From NCBI GenBank assembly GCA_016841525.1, contig JAENYZ010000004.1, positions 310,001 to 374,000 of the forward strand: a stretch of 64,000 bases of DNA. Direction: 5' to 3'. The position numbers were made by a program, and so were the translations under genes. This stretch comes from Anaerolineaceae bacterium (GTDB taxonomy: Bacteria; Chloroflexota; Anaerolineae; Anaerolineales; Anaerolineaceae). Below the pieces are notes generated by a model. It searched no databases, was not told the DNA's origin, and saw only the letters and a program-made list of their open reading frames with translations. Below are positions 37,774 through 46,241 of the stretch, one piece after another (positions within the stretch are counted from its first letter, which is position 1; the number at the start of each line of letters is the position of its first letter).

Positions 37774-39051
37774 ATGAATAATAAAACACAAAACAATTTC
37801 ATTTTGCATAATGCATCGCAGCTCCTCACCCTGGCGGGTGGTCCCCAGCGTGGGAATCGTTTAGGGGAATTGAGCATCCTTGAAAATACAGCTGTTGCAG
37901 TCAGGGATGGCGTCATCATCGCCATTGGTGAATTTTGGGATTTACAAAGAGACTTTCCTTCCTTTTCAAAACTTGATGCTGAGGGGTATGTGGTGATGCC
38001 CGGATTTGTAGACCCCCATACGCACATGGTATGGGCGGGGGATCGAGCCGGTGAATTTGACCTGCGATTGCAAGGTAAATCCTACATGGAGATCTTGAAT
38101 GCAGGTGGGGGGATCATATCGACCGTTCGGGCAACGAGGGAAGCATCTCTTGAAGACCTCATCAACCAGACCCGAAGGCGTGCCCAACTGGCATTTTCTC
38201 ACGGCACGACAACCATGGAAGTAAAAACTGGGTATGGCCTAACCTTCGAATCCGAGCTTAAACAACTTCAAGCAGTTCTCAATCTCAATGAAGAAGGTCC
38301 CTTAGAACTCCTCCCCACCTTCATGGGAGCGCATGCGGTGCCGCCAGAATATAAGGGAAGAACTGACGCATATGTTTCACTGGTCTGCGATGAAATGATC
38401 CCAGCCCTTTACCAATGGTTGCAGGACCATTATCCACAGCGTGCACTGCCCTTTGTAGATGTATTTTGCGAAAAGAGGGTTTTTGACCTGGATCAGTCTC
38501 GCCGAATTTTAATGACAGCAAAGAAATTCGGGTTCCCTTTGAAGATCCACGTCGATGAATTTGAAAGCTTGGGTGGGGCACAATTGGCTGCAGAATTGGG
38601 CGCTGTTTCAGCGGATCACCTTGTAAAAACGCTGCCTGAGGATATTGAAGCCCTTTCAAAATCAAACACGGTGGCGGTTTCGCTGCCCGGCACCCCTTTT
38701 GGGTTGAACGAAGATGATTACACACCTGCAAAAGCACTCATCGAAAAAGATGCAATTTTGGCACTGGCGACGGATATCAACCCTGGGACAAGCTGGTGTG
38801 AATCAATGCAGTTCATCCTTGCCTTAGCCTGCCGGAAATTAAATCTGACGCCTGCCCAGGTGATCGCTGCCGGGACGATCAATGCTGCAGCAGCATTAGG
38901 TCAGCAGCAACAGATTGGCTCAATTGAGATTGGTAAGCAAGCTGACCTGCTCATATTAGACGTGGATGACTATCGGCATCTTGGGTACCGTTTCGGCATC
39001 AATCTTGTATCCACTGTTATTAAGCAGGGCATTGTTTACTCGGTTAAGTGA
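37774..39051 (+). CDS. hutI: Imidazolonepropionase
   Basis: This amidohydrolase opens imidazolone-propionate to N-formimino-glutamate, the third step of histidine breakdown. The metal-binding PHTHMVWAGDR, the stretch SHGTTTMEVKTGYGL, the ligand His in FPLKIHVDEF, SADHLVKTL and the catalytic Asp in LATDINPGTSWCESM are all present. At 425 residues it has the family length. No other hut gene lies in the window, so histidine use cannot be concluded from this segment alone. Confidence 0.95.
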   Translation: MNNKTQNNFILHNASQLLTLAGGPQRGNRLGELSILENTAVAVRDGVIIAIGEFWDLQRDFPSFSKLDAEGYVVMPGFVDPHTHMVWAGDRAGEFDLRLQGKSYMEILNAGGGIISTVRATREASLEDLINQTRRRAQLAFSHGTTTMEVKTGYGLTFESELKQLQAVLNLNEEGPLELLPTFMGAHAVPPEYKGRTDAYVSLVCDEMIPALYQWLQDHYPQRALPFVDVFCEKRVFDLDQSRRILMTAKKFGFPLKIHVDEFESLGGAQLAAELGAVSADHLVKTLPEDIEALSKSNTVAVSLPGTPFGLNEDDYTPAKALIEKDAILALATDINPGTSWCESMQFILALACRKLNLTPAQVIAAGTINAAAALGQQQQIGSIEIGKQADLLILDVDDYRHLGYRFGINLVSTVIKQGIVYSVK

Positions 39052-39087
39052 ACATGCCTGGATTAATCCTTTAACAGATATGGATCA

Positions 39088-39303
39088 ATGATGACTGAAA
39101 TGGTAAATAACATTTTTACAATTATTGCTGCAGGTTTGATTCTGCTTGCAGGGGTATTTATTTTGAGATTTGTGGTCAGGCTTGCATGGAAGTTTGTGCG
39201 GACTGCCTTGATTATTTTGTCTGTAATTATCATTGCGGGTTACTTTTTTGGAATTTTTGATATTGCCATTCATGAGATTGGCATAGAAGGATTACTCCCC
39301 TAA
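39088..39303 (+). CDS. Small membrane protein (71 residues)
   Basis: The protein has two closely spaced hydrophobic helices (about 8-30, IFTIIAAGLILLAGVFILRF; about 38-58, TALIILSVIIIAGYFFGIF) separated by a basic loop. Its stop codon directly precedes the ATG of the HD phosphohydrolase gene with no gap, which supports translation and coupling. I recognise no family. Confidence 0.6.
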   Translation: MMTEMVNNIFTIIAAGLILLAGVFILRFVVRLAWKFVRTALIILSVIIIAGYFFGIFDIAIHEIGIEGLLP

Positions 39304-39951
39304 ATGGAAAAACTCACCATAGAAGAAGCACGGGGCTGGTACCAGGATGCAGATCCAGTCCATGATTTTGATCATGTCTTGCGTGTCTATCGCGTTGCGA
39401 CGCGAATCGCCAATGCTGAGGGCGCTGATTTGGGAATTGTACAGGCTGCGGCATTGCTGCATGATTCACAGGGGAGTGCACCGGGCACATCAGGCAATGC
39501 CCGGGCAGAGCATCATATTGCTTCAGCAGAATTTGCCAATGAGGTACTGAGATCAAAGGGATGGCCTGAAGAAAAGATTAAAGCAGTTCAATATTGTATT
39601 CGGGCACACAGATTCCGGGGAAAAGAAGACAAACCAGAAACCCTGGAGGCAAAAGTTCTTTTTGATGCCGACAAACTGGATGTTTTAGGCGCAATTGGCG
39701 CTGCAAGAACGGTGGCATATGCCGCCCTGGATAACCAGCCAGTTTATACTGAACCTTCCCAGCAGTTTATTTCAACAGGCGTCAAAGCAGCAGGTGAACC
39801 CCACTCTTCCTACCATGAGTTCTTATTTAAATTGCGCCATGTCAAGGATCGTATGTTTACAAAAACAGGTAAAAGCCTGGCTGAAGCCCGTCATGCTTAC
39901 CTGGTTGAATTTTTTACCCAGCTTACCGCTGAAGTGCGCGGCGAGCGATGA
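39304..39951 (+). CDS. HD-domain phosphohydrolase
   Basis: The 215-residue protein has the HD metal site: HDFDHVLRVYRVA (first His), ALLHDSQG (the HD pair), then HHIASAEFA and CIRAHRFRGK, with DADKLDVLGAIG carrying the last Asp. Such enzymes cleave phosphoesters of nucleotides or similar small molecules. The substrate is unknown. It follows the small membrane protein gene without a gap. Confidence 0.9.
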   Translation: MEKLTIEEARGWYQDADPVHDFDHVLRVYRVATRIANAEGADLGIVQAAALLHDSQGSAPGTSGNARAEHHIASAEFANEVLRSKGWPEEKIKAVQYCIRAHRFRGKEDKPETLEAKVLFDADKLDVLGAIGAARTVAYAALDNQPVYTEPSQQFISTGVKAAGEPHSSYHEFLFKLRHVKDRMFTKTGKSLAEARHAYLVEFFTQLTAEVRGER

Positions 39952-40051
39952 ACAAACAAAGCTGCTGACTTTGAGCTACAATAGTCCATAAGCATAAAAA
40001 TAGTTATACTTAGGGTGTGCACAGGAAAGCTGACCACAGGAGTTCTGTTGG

Positions 40052-41206
40052 ATGAAAATTTGCTTTGTTCATGAGTACTTAATCGATTATGGGGGAGCTG
40101 AGCAAGTCCTTAAAGGACTTCTGGAAATCTGGCCGAATTCCCCAATCTTTACACTGATTTTTAATCCAGATGGGAACTGCAAGGAGATCATCCAATCAAC
40201 CGAAGTTATCGGATCATTCCTCAATAAAATGCCCTTTGCCAAACGCAAACACCGGGCATATCTTCCCTTGATGCCCCTGGCAATCGAACAACTGGACCTA
40301 TCGGGTTATGATGTGGTCATATCAGCCAGCCACGCCATCGCCAAAGGGGTCATCACCAGCCCTGACCAATTGCACATCGGTTATATCCATACCCCCATTC
40401 GATATGCATGGGATATGCAGAAGCCCTATTTAGAGCATGCTGGGCTGGATAGAGGTTTGAAAAGTTTTTTCACCCGTGCATTATTGCATTACCTCCGAAT
40501 TTGGGACATGCGGACGGTGGCGGGGGTGGACCATTACATTGCAAACTCGAAATTCATCGCCCGCCGAATAAAAAAATTATACAAACGGGAGGCAGAGGTC
40601 ATTTATCCCCCTGTAGATATCAGCAGGTTCAACGTCAGGTCGGAAAAGGAAGACTTTTATGCAACCATATCCCGCCTGGTCTCATACAAAAAAGTAGACC
40701 TGATCGTGCGTGCGTTTAACCAAATGCCGGAGAAAAAACTGGTTGTTGTCGGTGATGGTCCTGAGCTGAAATCCCTGAAGGAGATTGCTTCCGATAATAT
40801 TACTTTTTTAGGTTTTCAAGATGACAGCGTCGTAGAAGATATCTTGCAGCGAGCCAGGGCTTTTGTCTATGCAGCAGAGGAAGACTTTGGTATTGTCCCT
40901 GTTGAGGCACAGGCTTGCGGCACCCCGGTGATCGCCTATGGCAAAGGCGGCGCCCTGGAGACCGTTGTCCCTGGAAAAACCGGCTTCTTTTTCTCTGAAC
41001 AAAACCCGGAAGGGATCATTCACGCTGTTAACGCTTTCGAAAAATCTCCGCATCTTGATCCATGGACAATCCGGAAAAATGCAGAAAAATTCAGCAAAGC
41101 ACGATTCAAAGACCAAATGGAAGCCTTTGTTGAAGAGAAAGCAGCTCAATTTTTTAGCCAGATCAACAAACAGGATAGGGAGATCAATGGCAAAAAATCA
41201 AAATAG
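40052..41206 (+). CDS. Glycosyltransferase family 4 protein
   Basis: The 384-residue GT-B enzyme opens with VHEYLIDYGGAEQVLKGL and carries the donor-binding C-domain patterns VVVGDGPELKSLKEI and the EEDFGIVPVEAQACGTPVIAY segment (acid/base Glu and sugar-nucleotide binding). It is close to WbaZ/mannosyltransferase-like enzymes of O-antigen or capsule synthesis. It overlaps the phosphoglycosyl transferase gene by 20 bases and so belongs to a surface-polysaccharide operon. Confidence 0.9.
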   Translation: MKICFVHEYLIDYGGAEQVLKGLLEIWPNSPIFTLIFNPDGNCKEIIQSTEVIGSFLNKMPFAKRKHRAYLPLMPLAIEQLDLSGYDVVISASHAIAKGVITSPDQLHIGYIHTPIRYAWDMQKPYLEHAGLDRGLKSFFTRALLHYLRIWDMRTVAGVDHYIANSKFIARRIKKLYKREAEVIYPPVDISRFNVRSEKEDFYATISRLVSYKKVDLIVRAFNQMPEKKLVVVGDGPELKSLKEIASDNITFLGFQDDSVVEDILQRARAFVYAAEEDFGIVPVEAQACGTPVIAYGKGGALETVVPGKTGFFFSEQNPEGIIHAVNAFEKSPHLDPWTIRKNAEKFSKARFKDQMEAFVEEKAAQFFSQINKQDREINGKKSK

Positions 41207-42629
41207 TAGAATTCGAACCGCCCTTTTGGAGAATCGAAGCAGTGTTGTAAATGCATCGTTAATCCTGGTTGATATTTTTACCCTCAGCCTGGCAGTCTTA
41301 TTCTCGGCGCTGATTCGAATGCTGCTCGTGCCAATCATGGGTGGCGCAATTAATTGGCCCCTGATCTTCAAAGGGCTAGGTTTTTACGTCCTCTTTGCTA
41401 TCTTGCTGGCATGGATCAATGGGCTCTACCCGGGATTTGGCCTTGCTGCTGTCCATGAAATGCAGAAGGTATTGTATGTGGTCAGCCTTGCCTCCGTCTT
41501 TTTAGGCGTGTTTCTATTTTTACAGCAATTAGGAATGGCGTATTCCCGATTTGTCTTCTTGCTGACATGGTTCTTATCCGCCTTATTGATGATGTTAGGG
41601 CGGTTTGGTTTGCGAAATCGATTGTCCCGATTTGTCTGGTGGGGCATCCCAATGGTCATTGTTGGCTCGCCGGCAAATGCTGAACCGGTCATTGAACAAT
41701 TGATCCAAAATCGGCGCCTTGGCTTCAGACCGGTGTCCTATTACGACCCTCAGTTCAACCAAACAGAACCACTGGTAGGCGTCCCTGTGATCAAATCAAA
41801 GACTGCACTAACACGCATGGTGGGGGATTCGAGCGTCCAGCATGTTGTTTTCACTGACCCCGTTGATGATGTTCAAACATTCAATTTTCAATGGATGCGG
41901 GATGTGTTCCCCAATATCTTATTTGTGCTCAACACCGCCCCCTTTGGTTCATTGTGGGTTCGCACCGTTGATTTGCACGGCACCCTCGCGATCGAAACCA
42001 ATTACCACTTGCTCAACAAGCGGGAAACGGTCATCAAGCGCATCCTTGATATGTTCCTCACCATATTGATGCTTTTGTTTACCTGGCCCATATTTATCAT
42101 TCTGGCTTTGCTTGTCCGTTTTGATTCAAAAGGTCCGATCCTGTATACACAAAAACGATTGGGACAGCATGGTAAAACCTTTGACAGCTTTAAATTCAGG
42201 ACAATGTATAACAATGCTGACACAAAATTGGACGAATTGCTGGAAAGCGATCCCGAAGCCAGGCAAGAGTATGCTGAATATCATAAATTAGTCAATGACC
42301 CCCGGGTAACCCCCGTGGGGAAGGTTCTGCGTCGTTACAGTCTGGACGAACTGCCACAATTAATCAACGTCGTTAAAGGGGATATGAACCTGATCGGTCC
42401 CCGCAGCTACTTGCCGCGGGAACTGCCAACCATGGGGGATTATGCAAAGATCATTTTGAAAGTCAAGCCCGGTCTCACCGGCTGGTGGCAGGTGATGGGT
42501 AGAAATGCCACCTCCTTTAAAGAACGCTTGCGGCTGGATGAATACTATATCAGCAATTGGTCGATTTGGCTGGATATTTACATCATCATAAAAACCATTT
42601 GGGTCTTAATTACCGGTCAGGGCTTATAA
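41187..42629 (+). CDS. Polyprenyl-phosphate sugar-1-phosphate transferase (WbaP/PglC superfamily)
   Basis: The 480-residue enzyme starts polysaccharide synthesis by moving a sugar-phosphate to undecaprenyl phosphate. It has four to five N-terminal helices, a central Rossmann-like part (MVIVGSPANAEPVIEQLI), another helix (DMFLTILMLLFTWPIFIILALLVRF), and the C-terminal transferase domain with KGPILYTQKRLGQHGKTFDSFKFRTM and LDELPQLINVVKGDMNLIGPR. I use the ATG at 41187 with AGGGAG upstream; the ORF-track start (40938) lies inside the glycosyltransferase gene and adds 83 non-family residues. Confidence 0.93.
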   Translation: MAKNQNSRIRTALLENRSSVVNASLILVDIFTLSLAVLFSALIRMLLVPIMGGAINWPLIFKGLGFYVLFAILLAWINGLYPGFGLAAVHEMQKVLYVVSLASVFLGVFLFLQQLGMAYSRFVFLLTWFLSALLMMLGRFGLRNRLSRFVWWGIPMVIVGSPANAEPVIEQLIQNRRLGFRPVSYYDPQFNQTEPLVGVPVIKSKTALTRMVGDSSVQHVVFTDPVDDVQTFNFQWMRDVFPNILFVLNTAPFGSLWVRTVDLHGTLAIETNYHLLNKRETVIKRILDMFLTILMLLFTWPIFIILALLVRFDSKGPILYTQKRLGQHGKTFDSFKFRTMYNNADTKLDELLESDPEARQEYAEYHKLVNDPRVTPVGKVLRRYSLDELPQLINVVKGDMNLIGPRSYLPRELPTMGDYAKIILKVKPGLTGWWQVMGRNATSFKERLRLDEYYISNWSIWLDIYIIIKTIWVLITGQGL

Positions 42630-42740
42630 GCTAAACCAGCTTTATGTTTTCACGCCTGCATCCATATGACAGGTAAAAATAAGGTAAAATTCTCCCAACA
42701 TTTACGACATTGGTGAAACTTCAGAAAAAGGATATCCACA

Positions 42741-44015
42741 GTGAAATTTGATTCCTTATGCGTAATCGGAATGGGTTATATTGGCTTGCCTACGGCGAGC
42801 ATTTTCGCCAGTCATGGCATTCATGTCACCGGCATGGACATCAACGCGGACATCATTGACGGCCTGCATGCCGGCAAATTACACATTTTCGAACCCGGAT
42901 TGCGCGGGTTGGTGATGGATGCCCTTTCCAGCGGCAGCCTGGAAATTTCTTCGGAAGTTCGCCCAGCGGATGCCTTTATCATTGCTGTCCCCACGCCGTT
43001 CTACGAGGATAAACGAGCCGACTTGCGAGCTGTAATCTCAGCAGCAGAATCGATTGTGCCCCACCTGAGAAAAGGAAACCTGGTAATACTGGAATCGACC
43101 TCTCCCCCACGCACAACGGTGGATATCGTCGCCCCGATCCTTGAGAAAAGCGGCTTGAAGTCTGGCATAGATTTTAAGCTGGCTTATTCCCCCGAGCGTG
43201 TCTTGCCAGGACGGATTTTGCGAGAACTGGTGGATAATGCACGTGTGATAGGGGGCATCGATCGACCTTCTGCAGAAGCAGGCCGGGATTTGTATCGCAA
43301 AATTGTCAAGGGTGATATCATCCTGACCGATGCAACCACGGCAGAGATGATCAAACTGATGGAAAATACGTCTCGTGATATTAACATCGCCATTGCCAAT
43401 GAATTTTCTCGGCTGGCACAAAAATTCGATGTGGATATTTGGGAAGCAATTGAGATTGCCAATTTGCACCCACGGGTTGAAATCCTGCGACCGGGCGTGG
43501 GCGTTGGCGGTCACTGCATCAGCGTTGATCCCTGGTTTTTAGTGGAAGCGGCACCTGAAACAGCACAATTGATCAAAACAGCAAGGGGAATCAATGATGA
43601 ACAACCTGCCTTTGTTGCTGGACTGATTGAAGAGGCTGCAGATGGCCTGGTAGGAAAGAAAGTCGCCTTTTTAGGGCTGGCATTTAAACCCAATGTTGAT
43701 GATATCCGTGAGAGCCCGGCTGTCCACCTGGCTCATCATTTGCAAACCCGGGGAGCTGTCGTTGATGCTTATGAGCCCTTCAAGGAGAATGCCGGATTAA
43801 CTGGCATCCACCAGGTGACCAATTTAGAGGATGCATTGCAGGATGCTGACATAATTGTTTTGGCTGTTGGACACGAGCAGTTCAAAGATCTTGACCCTCA
43901 TCTCATATATGAAAAAACAAAAGCCAACCTGGTCTTTGATGCCGTGAACAGCTGGGATAAGGCAGCCTGGGAAAATGCTGGATTCCAATTCATGGGCTTG
44001 GCAAGAAAATATTGA
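42741..44015 (+). CDS. wecC: UDP-N-acetyl-D-mannosamine dehydrogenase-like nucleotide-sugar dehydrogenase
   Basis: The 424-residue enzyme oxidises a UDP-sugar C6 alcohol to the acid with two NAD. The Rossmann start is CVIGMGYIGLPTASIFA, and the catalytic Cys lies in GVGVGGHCISVDPWFL. The C-domain AFLGLAFKPNVDDIRESP is typical. The family form fits UDP-ManNAc dehydrogenase better than UDP-glucose dehydrogenase. It starts with GTG after AAAAAGGA. With the two genes upstream it points to an acidic surface glycan. Confidence 0.88.
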   Translation: MKFDSLCVIGMGYIGLPTASIFASHGIHVTGMDINADIIDGLHAGKLHIFEPGLRGLVMDALSSGSLEISSEVRPADAFIIAVPTPFYEDKRADLRAVISAAESIVPHLRKGNLVILESTSPPRTTVDIVAPILEKSGLKSGIDFKLAYSPERVLPGRILRELVDNARVIGGIDRPSAEAGRDLYRKIVKGDIILTDATTAEMIKLMENTSRDINIAIANEFSRLAQKFDVDIWEAIEIANLHPRVEILRPGVGVGGHCISVDPWFLVEAAPETAQLIKTARGINDEQPAFVAGLIEEAADGLVGKKVAFLGLAFKPNVDDIRESPAVHLAHHLQTRGAVVDAYEPFKENAGLTGIHQVTNLEDALQDADIIVLAVGHEQFKDLDPHLIYEKTKANLVFDAVNSWDKAAWENAGFQFMGLARKY

Positions 44016-44047
44016 GTGATACTTCGGATAAATAAATTTTTGCCATA

Positions 44048-44077
44048 TGGTTAATACAGATTATTAACCAATATTTT
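44048..44077 (+). terminator. Possible terminator after the dehydrogenase gene
   Basis: TGGTTAAT pairs with ATTAACCA around a 7-base loop, followed by atatttt. The stem is AT-rich and so only moderate. Confidence 0.35.
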
Positions 44078-44105
44078 AGAAGAACAAGCAAGAAAGGGGT
44101 GTTTT

Positions 44106-44876
44106 ATGTTAGGCGCAATGATCGGGGATATTGTCGGTTCTGTTTACGAATGGAACAACATCAAGACTGAAGATTTTGAATTTTTCAAGGATACGTGTTT
44201 CTTTACAGATGATACCGTTTTGACCGCAGCCACGGCGAAGGTTTTGATGACGGGGATCAACTATGTGGAAGCTTACCAGGATTTCTCGAGGCGATACCCG
44301 GGGCGTGGTTATGGGGGCAATTTCAGCCATTGGATTCACGCTGAAAACCCAAGCCCCTATAACAGCTGGGGGAATGGGTCGGCAATGCGAGTCAGCCCGG
44401 TTGGTTTTACCTTCGACACTGTTGAAGAAGTGCTGGCAGAGGCGGAACGAAGTGCTGTTGTCACGCATGATCACCCAGAGGGCATTAAGGGCGCCCAGGC
44501 GACAGCCCTTGCTGTTTTGCTCAGCCGCCAGAGTGCTTCACGGGAGGATATCCGGCGAGAGATAAGTCTTCGATTTGGATATGATTTGGAGCGCACGTTG
44601 GATGAGATCCGCCCGGGATATCGGTTTGATGTCTCCTGCCAGGGCTCTGTCCCGGAGGCAATCATTGCATTCTTAGAATCCGAGGATTATGAAGATGCCA
44701 TCCGCAAGGCGATTTCCATCGGCGGCGACAGCGATACAATTGCCTGCATCACTGGAGGGATCGCCGAAGCCTTTTACGGCGGCATCCCAGAGGCGATTGC
44801 CTCACAAGCGCGGATCTACTTGTCGGATGAGATCATCGAGATCATTAATGCCTTTTATAAACGGCATAAGGGATAA
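44106..44876 (+). CDS. ADP-ribosylglycohydrolase family protein (DraG-like)
   Basis: The 256-residue protein has the metal-binding patterns of the family: GAMIGDIVGSVYEW at the start, FFTDDTVLTAAT (first Asp pair), GNGSAMRVSPVGF, and the C-terminal IGGDSDTIACITGGIAEA. Such enzymes remove ADP-ribose from proteins or from small molecules. The target is not evident from context. Ribosome site: agaaagg. Confidence 0.9.
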   Translation: MLGAMIGDIVGSVYEWNNIKTEDFEFFKDTCFFTDDTVLTAATAKVLMTGINYVEAYQDFSRRYPGRGYGGNFSHWIHAENPSPYNSWGNGSAMRVSPVGFTFDTVEEVLAEAERSAVVTHDHPEGIKGAQATALAVLLSRQSASREDIRREISLRFGYDLERTLDEIRPGYRFDVSCQGSVPEAIIAFLESEDYEDAIRKAISIGGDSDTIACITGGIAEAFYGGIPEAIASQARIYLSDEIIEIINAFYKRHKG

Positions 44877-45065
44877 TGTCCTGTAAACACTTAAAAATCG
44901 GGGGGGGGTAATATGAAGTTTTAGTAAGTCTGATTTGTAATATGGCAAATAAAGGGTTATTGATATTGTCCTACAGATAGATTACCAACCGTACATGTTG
45001 GATAGAATGTTAGAATAGTACTACCGTATGGAATTTCTCTAAAAACTGGTAAGGAGATAAGGAAC

Positions 45066-45896
45066 ATGAGTAAAAATCAAGCTGATTATATCAAACTTCC
45101 AGTCAAAGGCAGCCTTGGACTTACTTACATTCTCACATTGTTGATCACCGTGTTAATGACAGCAGCCTCGATTATCGGGTTGGCTTACCGCGAGATAATC
45201 TATCCGAGCGCCGAATTGCTCGAAGGGTTGATGCCTAATGACGTAATCAATCTGGTTGTGGGTGTTCCGATTCTGCTCATTTCGATATGGCTAGCGCGGA
45301 GCGGCAAGCTGATTGGCCTTCTACTGTGGCCTGGAGCGCTGGTATACACATTCTACAACTACCTTGCCTATGTCTTCGTCTTACCGCTCAATCTTATCTA
45401 TTTGTTGGGATTGATTTTAGTCACTTTGTGCGCCTACACATTGTTCACTTTGATCGCCTGTATCGATGCGTCCGCGGTGCAGGAAAAGCTTGCCGGGAAA
45501 GTACGCGAACGCCTAGCCGGGGGAATCATTGCTGTATTTGGTATCATCTTTGCAGGGCGGGTGATCGTGTTGGTGTCTGGAGCGCTGTTCAATCAGACTC
45601 CAATCGACTCGATAGACCTCGCCGTGATGGTTTCTGATTTCATGATCGCACCTGCAATGGTAATCGGTGGGGTGCTGCTTTGGCAGCACAAGCCTCTGGG
45701 ATTTGCTGCCGGGTTAGGTTTACTGTTCCAGGCCAGCATGCTGTTCATTGGTTTGATCGCTTTTATGCTGATCCAGCCGTCCCTGACTAATACCCCCTTC
45801 AATCTGACCGATACTCTGGTGGTGGCGGTAATGGGGATGGTTTGTTTCGTACCTTTTGTTTTTTTTGTAAGGGGCGTGACATCATCATCTAAATAA
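45066..45896 (+). CDS. Polytopic membrane protein of unknown function
   Basis: The 276-residue protein has eight or nine predicted helices spread over the whole length (for example YILTLLITVLMTAASIIGLAY, LIYLLGLILVTLCAYTLFTL, VVAVMGMVCFVPFVFFV) and short polar loops. There is no obvious catalytic or transport motif. A good ribosome site (aaggagat) precedes the ATG. It stands alone between the ADP-ribosylglycohydrolase and the hydrogenase operon. Confidence 0.72.
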   Translation: MSKNQADYIKLPVKGSLGLTYILTLLITVLMTAASIIGLAYREIIYPSAELLEGLMPNDVINLVVGVPILLISIWLARSGKLIGLLLWPGALVYTFYNYLAYVFVLPLNLIYLLGLILVTLCAYTLFTLIACIDASAVQEKLAGKVRERLAGGIIAVFGIIFAGRVIVLVSGALFNQTPIDSIDLAVMVSDFMIAPAMVIGGVLLWQHKPLGFAAGLGLLFQASMLFIGLIAFMLIQPSLTNTPFNLTDTLVVAVMGMVCFVPFVFFVRGVTSSSK

Positions 45897-46241
45897 CCAG
45901 TGGCTCACATGAATGACATTGATCCATTTGAGTTTAAATATCACTTGATATCTGGACATCATTCGGGTGGTATAGGCCAGCTATCTGAAGTTTACAACCA
46001 CGGGTGCTAGGCCACAAAACCTGCTCCCGCTTTTACCAATGGTGCTGGTGTAGCGAACTTTTGTGTGCGCAGAGCTCTTCCTGCGCACCAAAACCTGGCA
46101 CAATTCCCAAAATAAATTCTCAAAGTACGATCCCTGATCAAATACTTTCAAAACAAAATTTTCCGATCTGGTGCGCACATTACAGGTTTCAATCGAGATC
46201 GCCACGTCGTCGTGGTCACCCCTCCTCGCGAGGACATAATT
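45897..46241. other. Intergenic region between convergent genes
   Basis: This 345-base gap holds a hairpin (GTGCGCAG 46065-46072 with CTGCGCAC 46081-46088) and a degenerate dispersed repeat (46188-46236). The short ORFs listed here on both strands lack ribosome sites and conserved patterns. It looks like decayed or non-coding DNA. Confidence 0.5.
46188..46236. repeat. Degenerate dispersed intergenic repeat
   Basis: The string around GAGATCGCCACGTCGTCGTG and CTCCTCGCGAGGACA resembles, from memory, a widespread bacterial intergenic repeat of the form GAGATTGCCACGTCG...CTCCTCGCAATGACA. It contains the small palindromes CCTCGCGAGG and CCACG-TCGT-CGTGG. Only one copy lies in the window. Confidence 0.4.

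Noticed and set aside
37774-39051. Complete histidine-utilisation operon
   Set aside because: Only hutI is present; no hutH, hutU or hutG lies in the window.
40938-41186. 83-residue N-terminal extension of the sugar-phosphate transferase
   Set aside because: It lies inside the glycosyltransferase gene in another frame; a good ribosome site marks the ATG at 41187.
43038-43514. 158-residue ORF on minus
   Set aside because: It is antisense to the nucleotide-sugar dehydrogenase, and no start signal or family pattern is seen.
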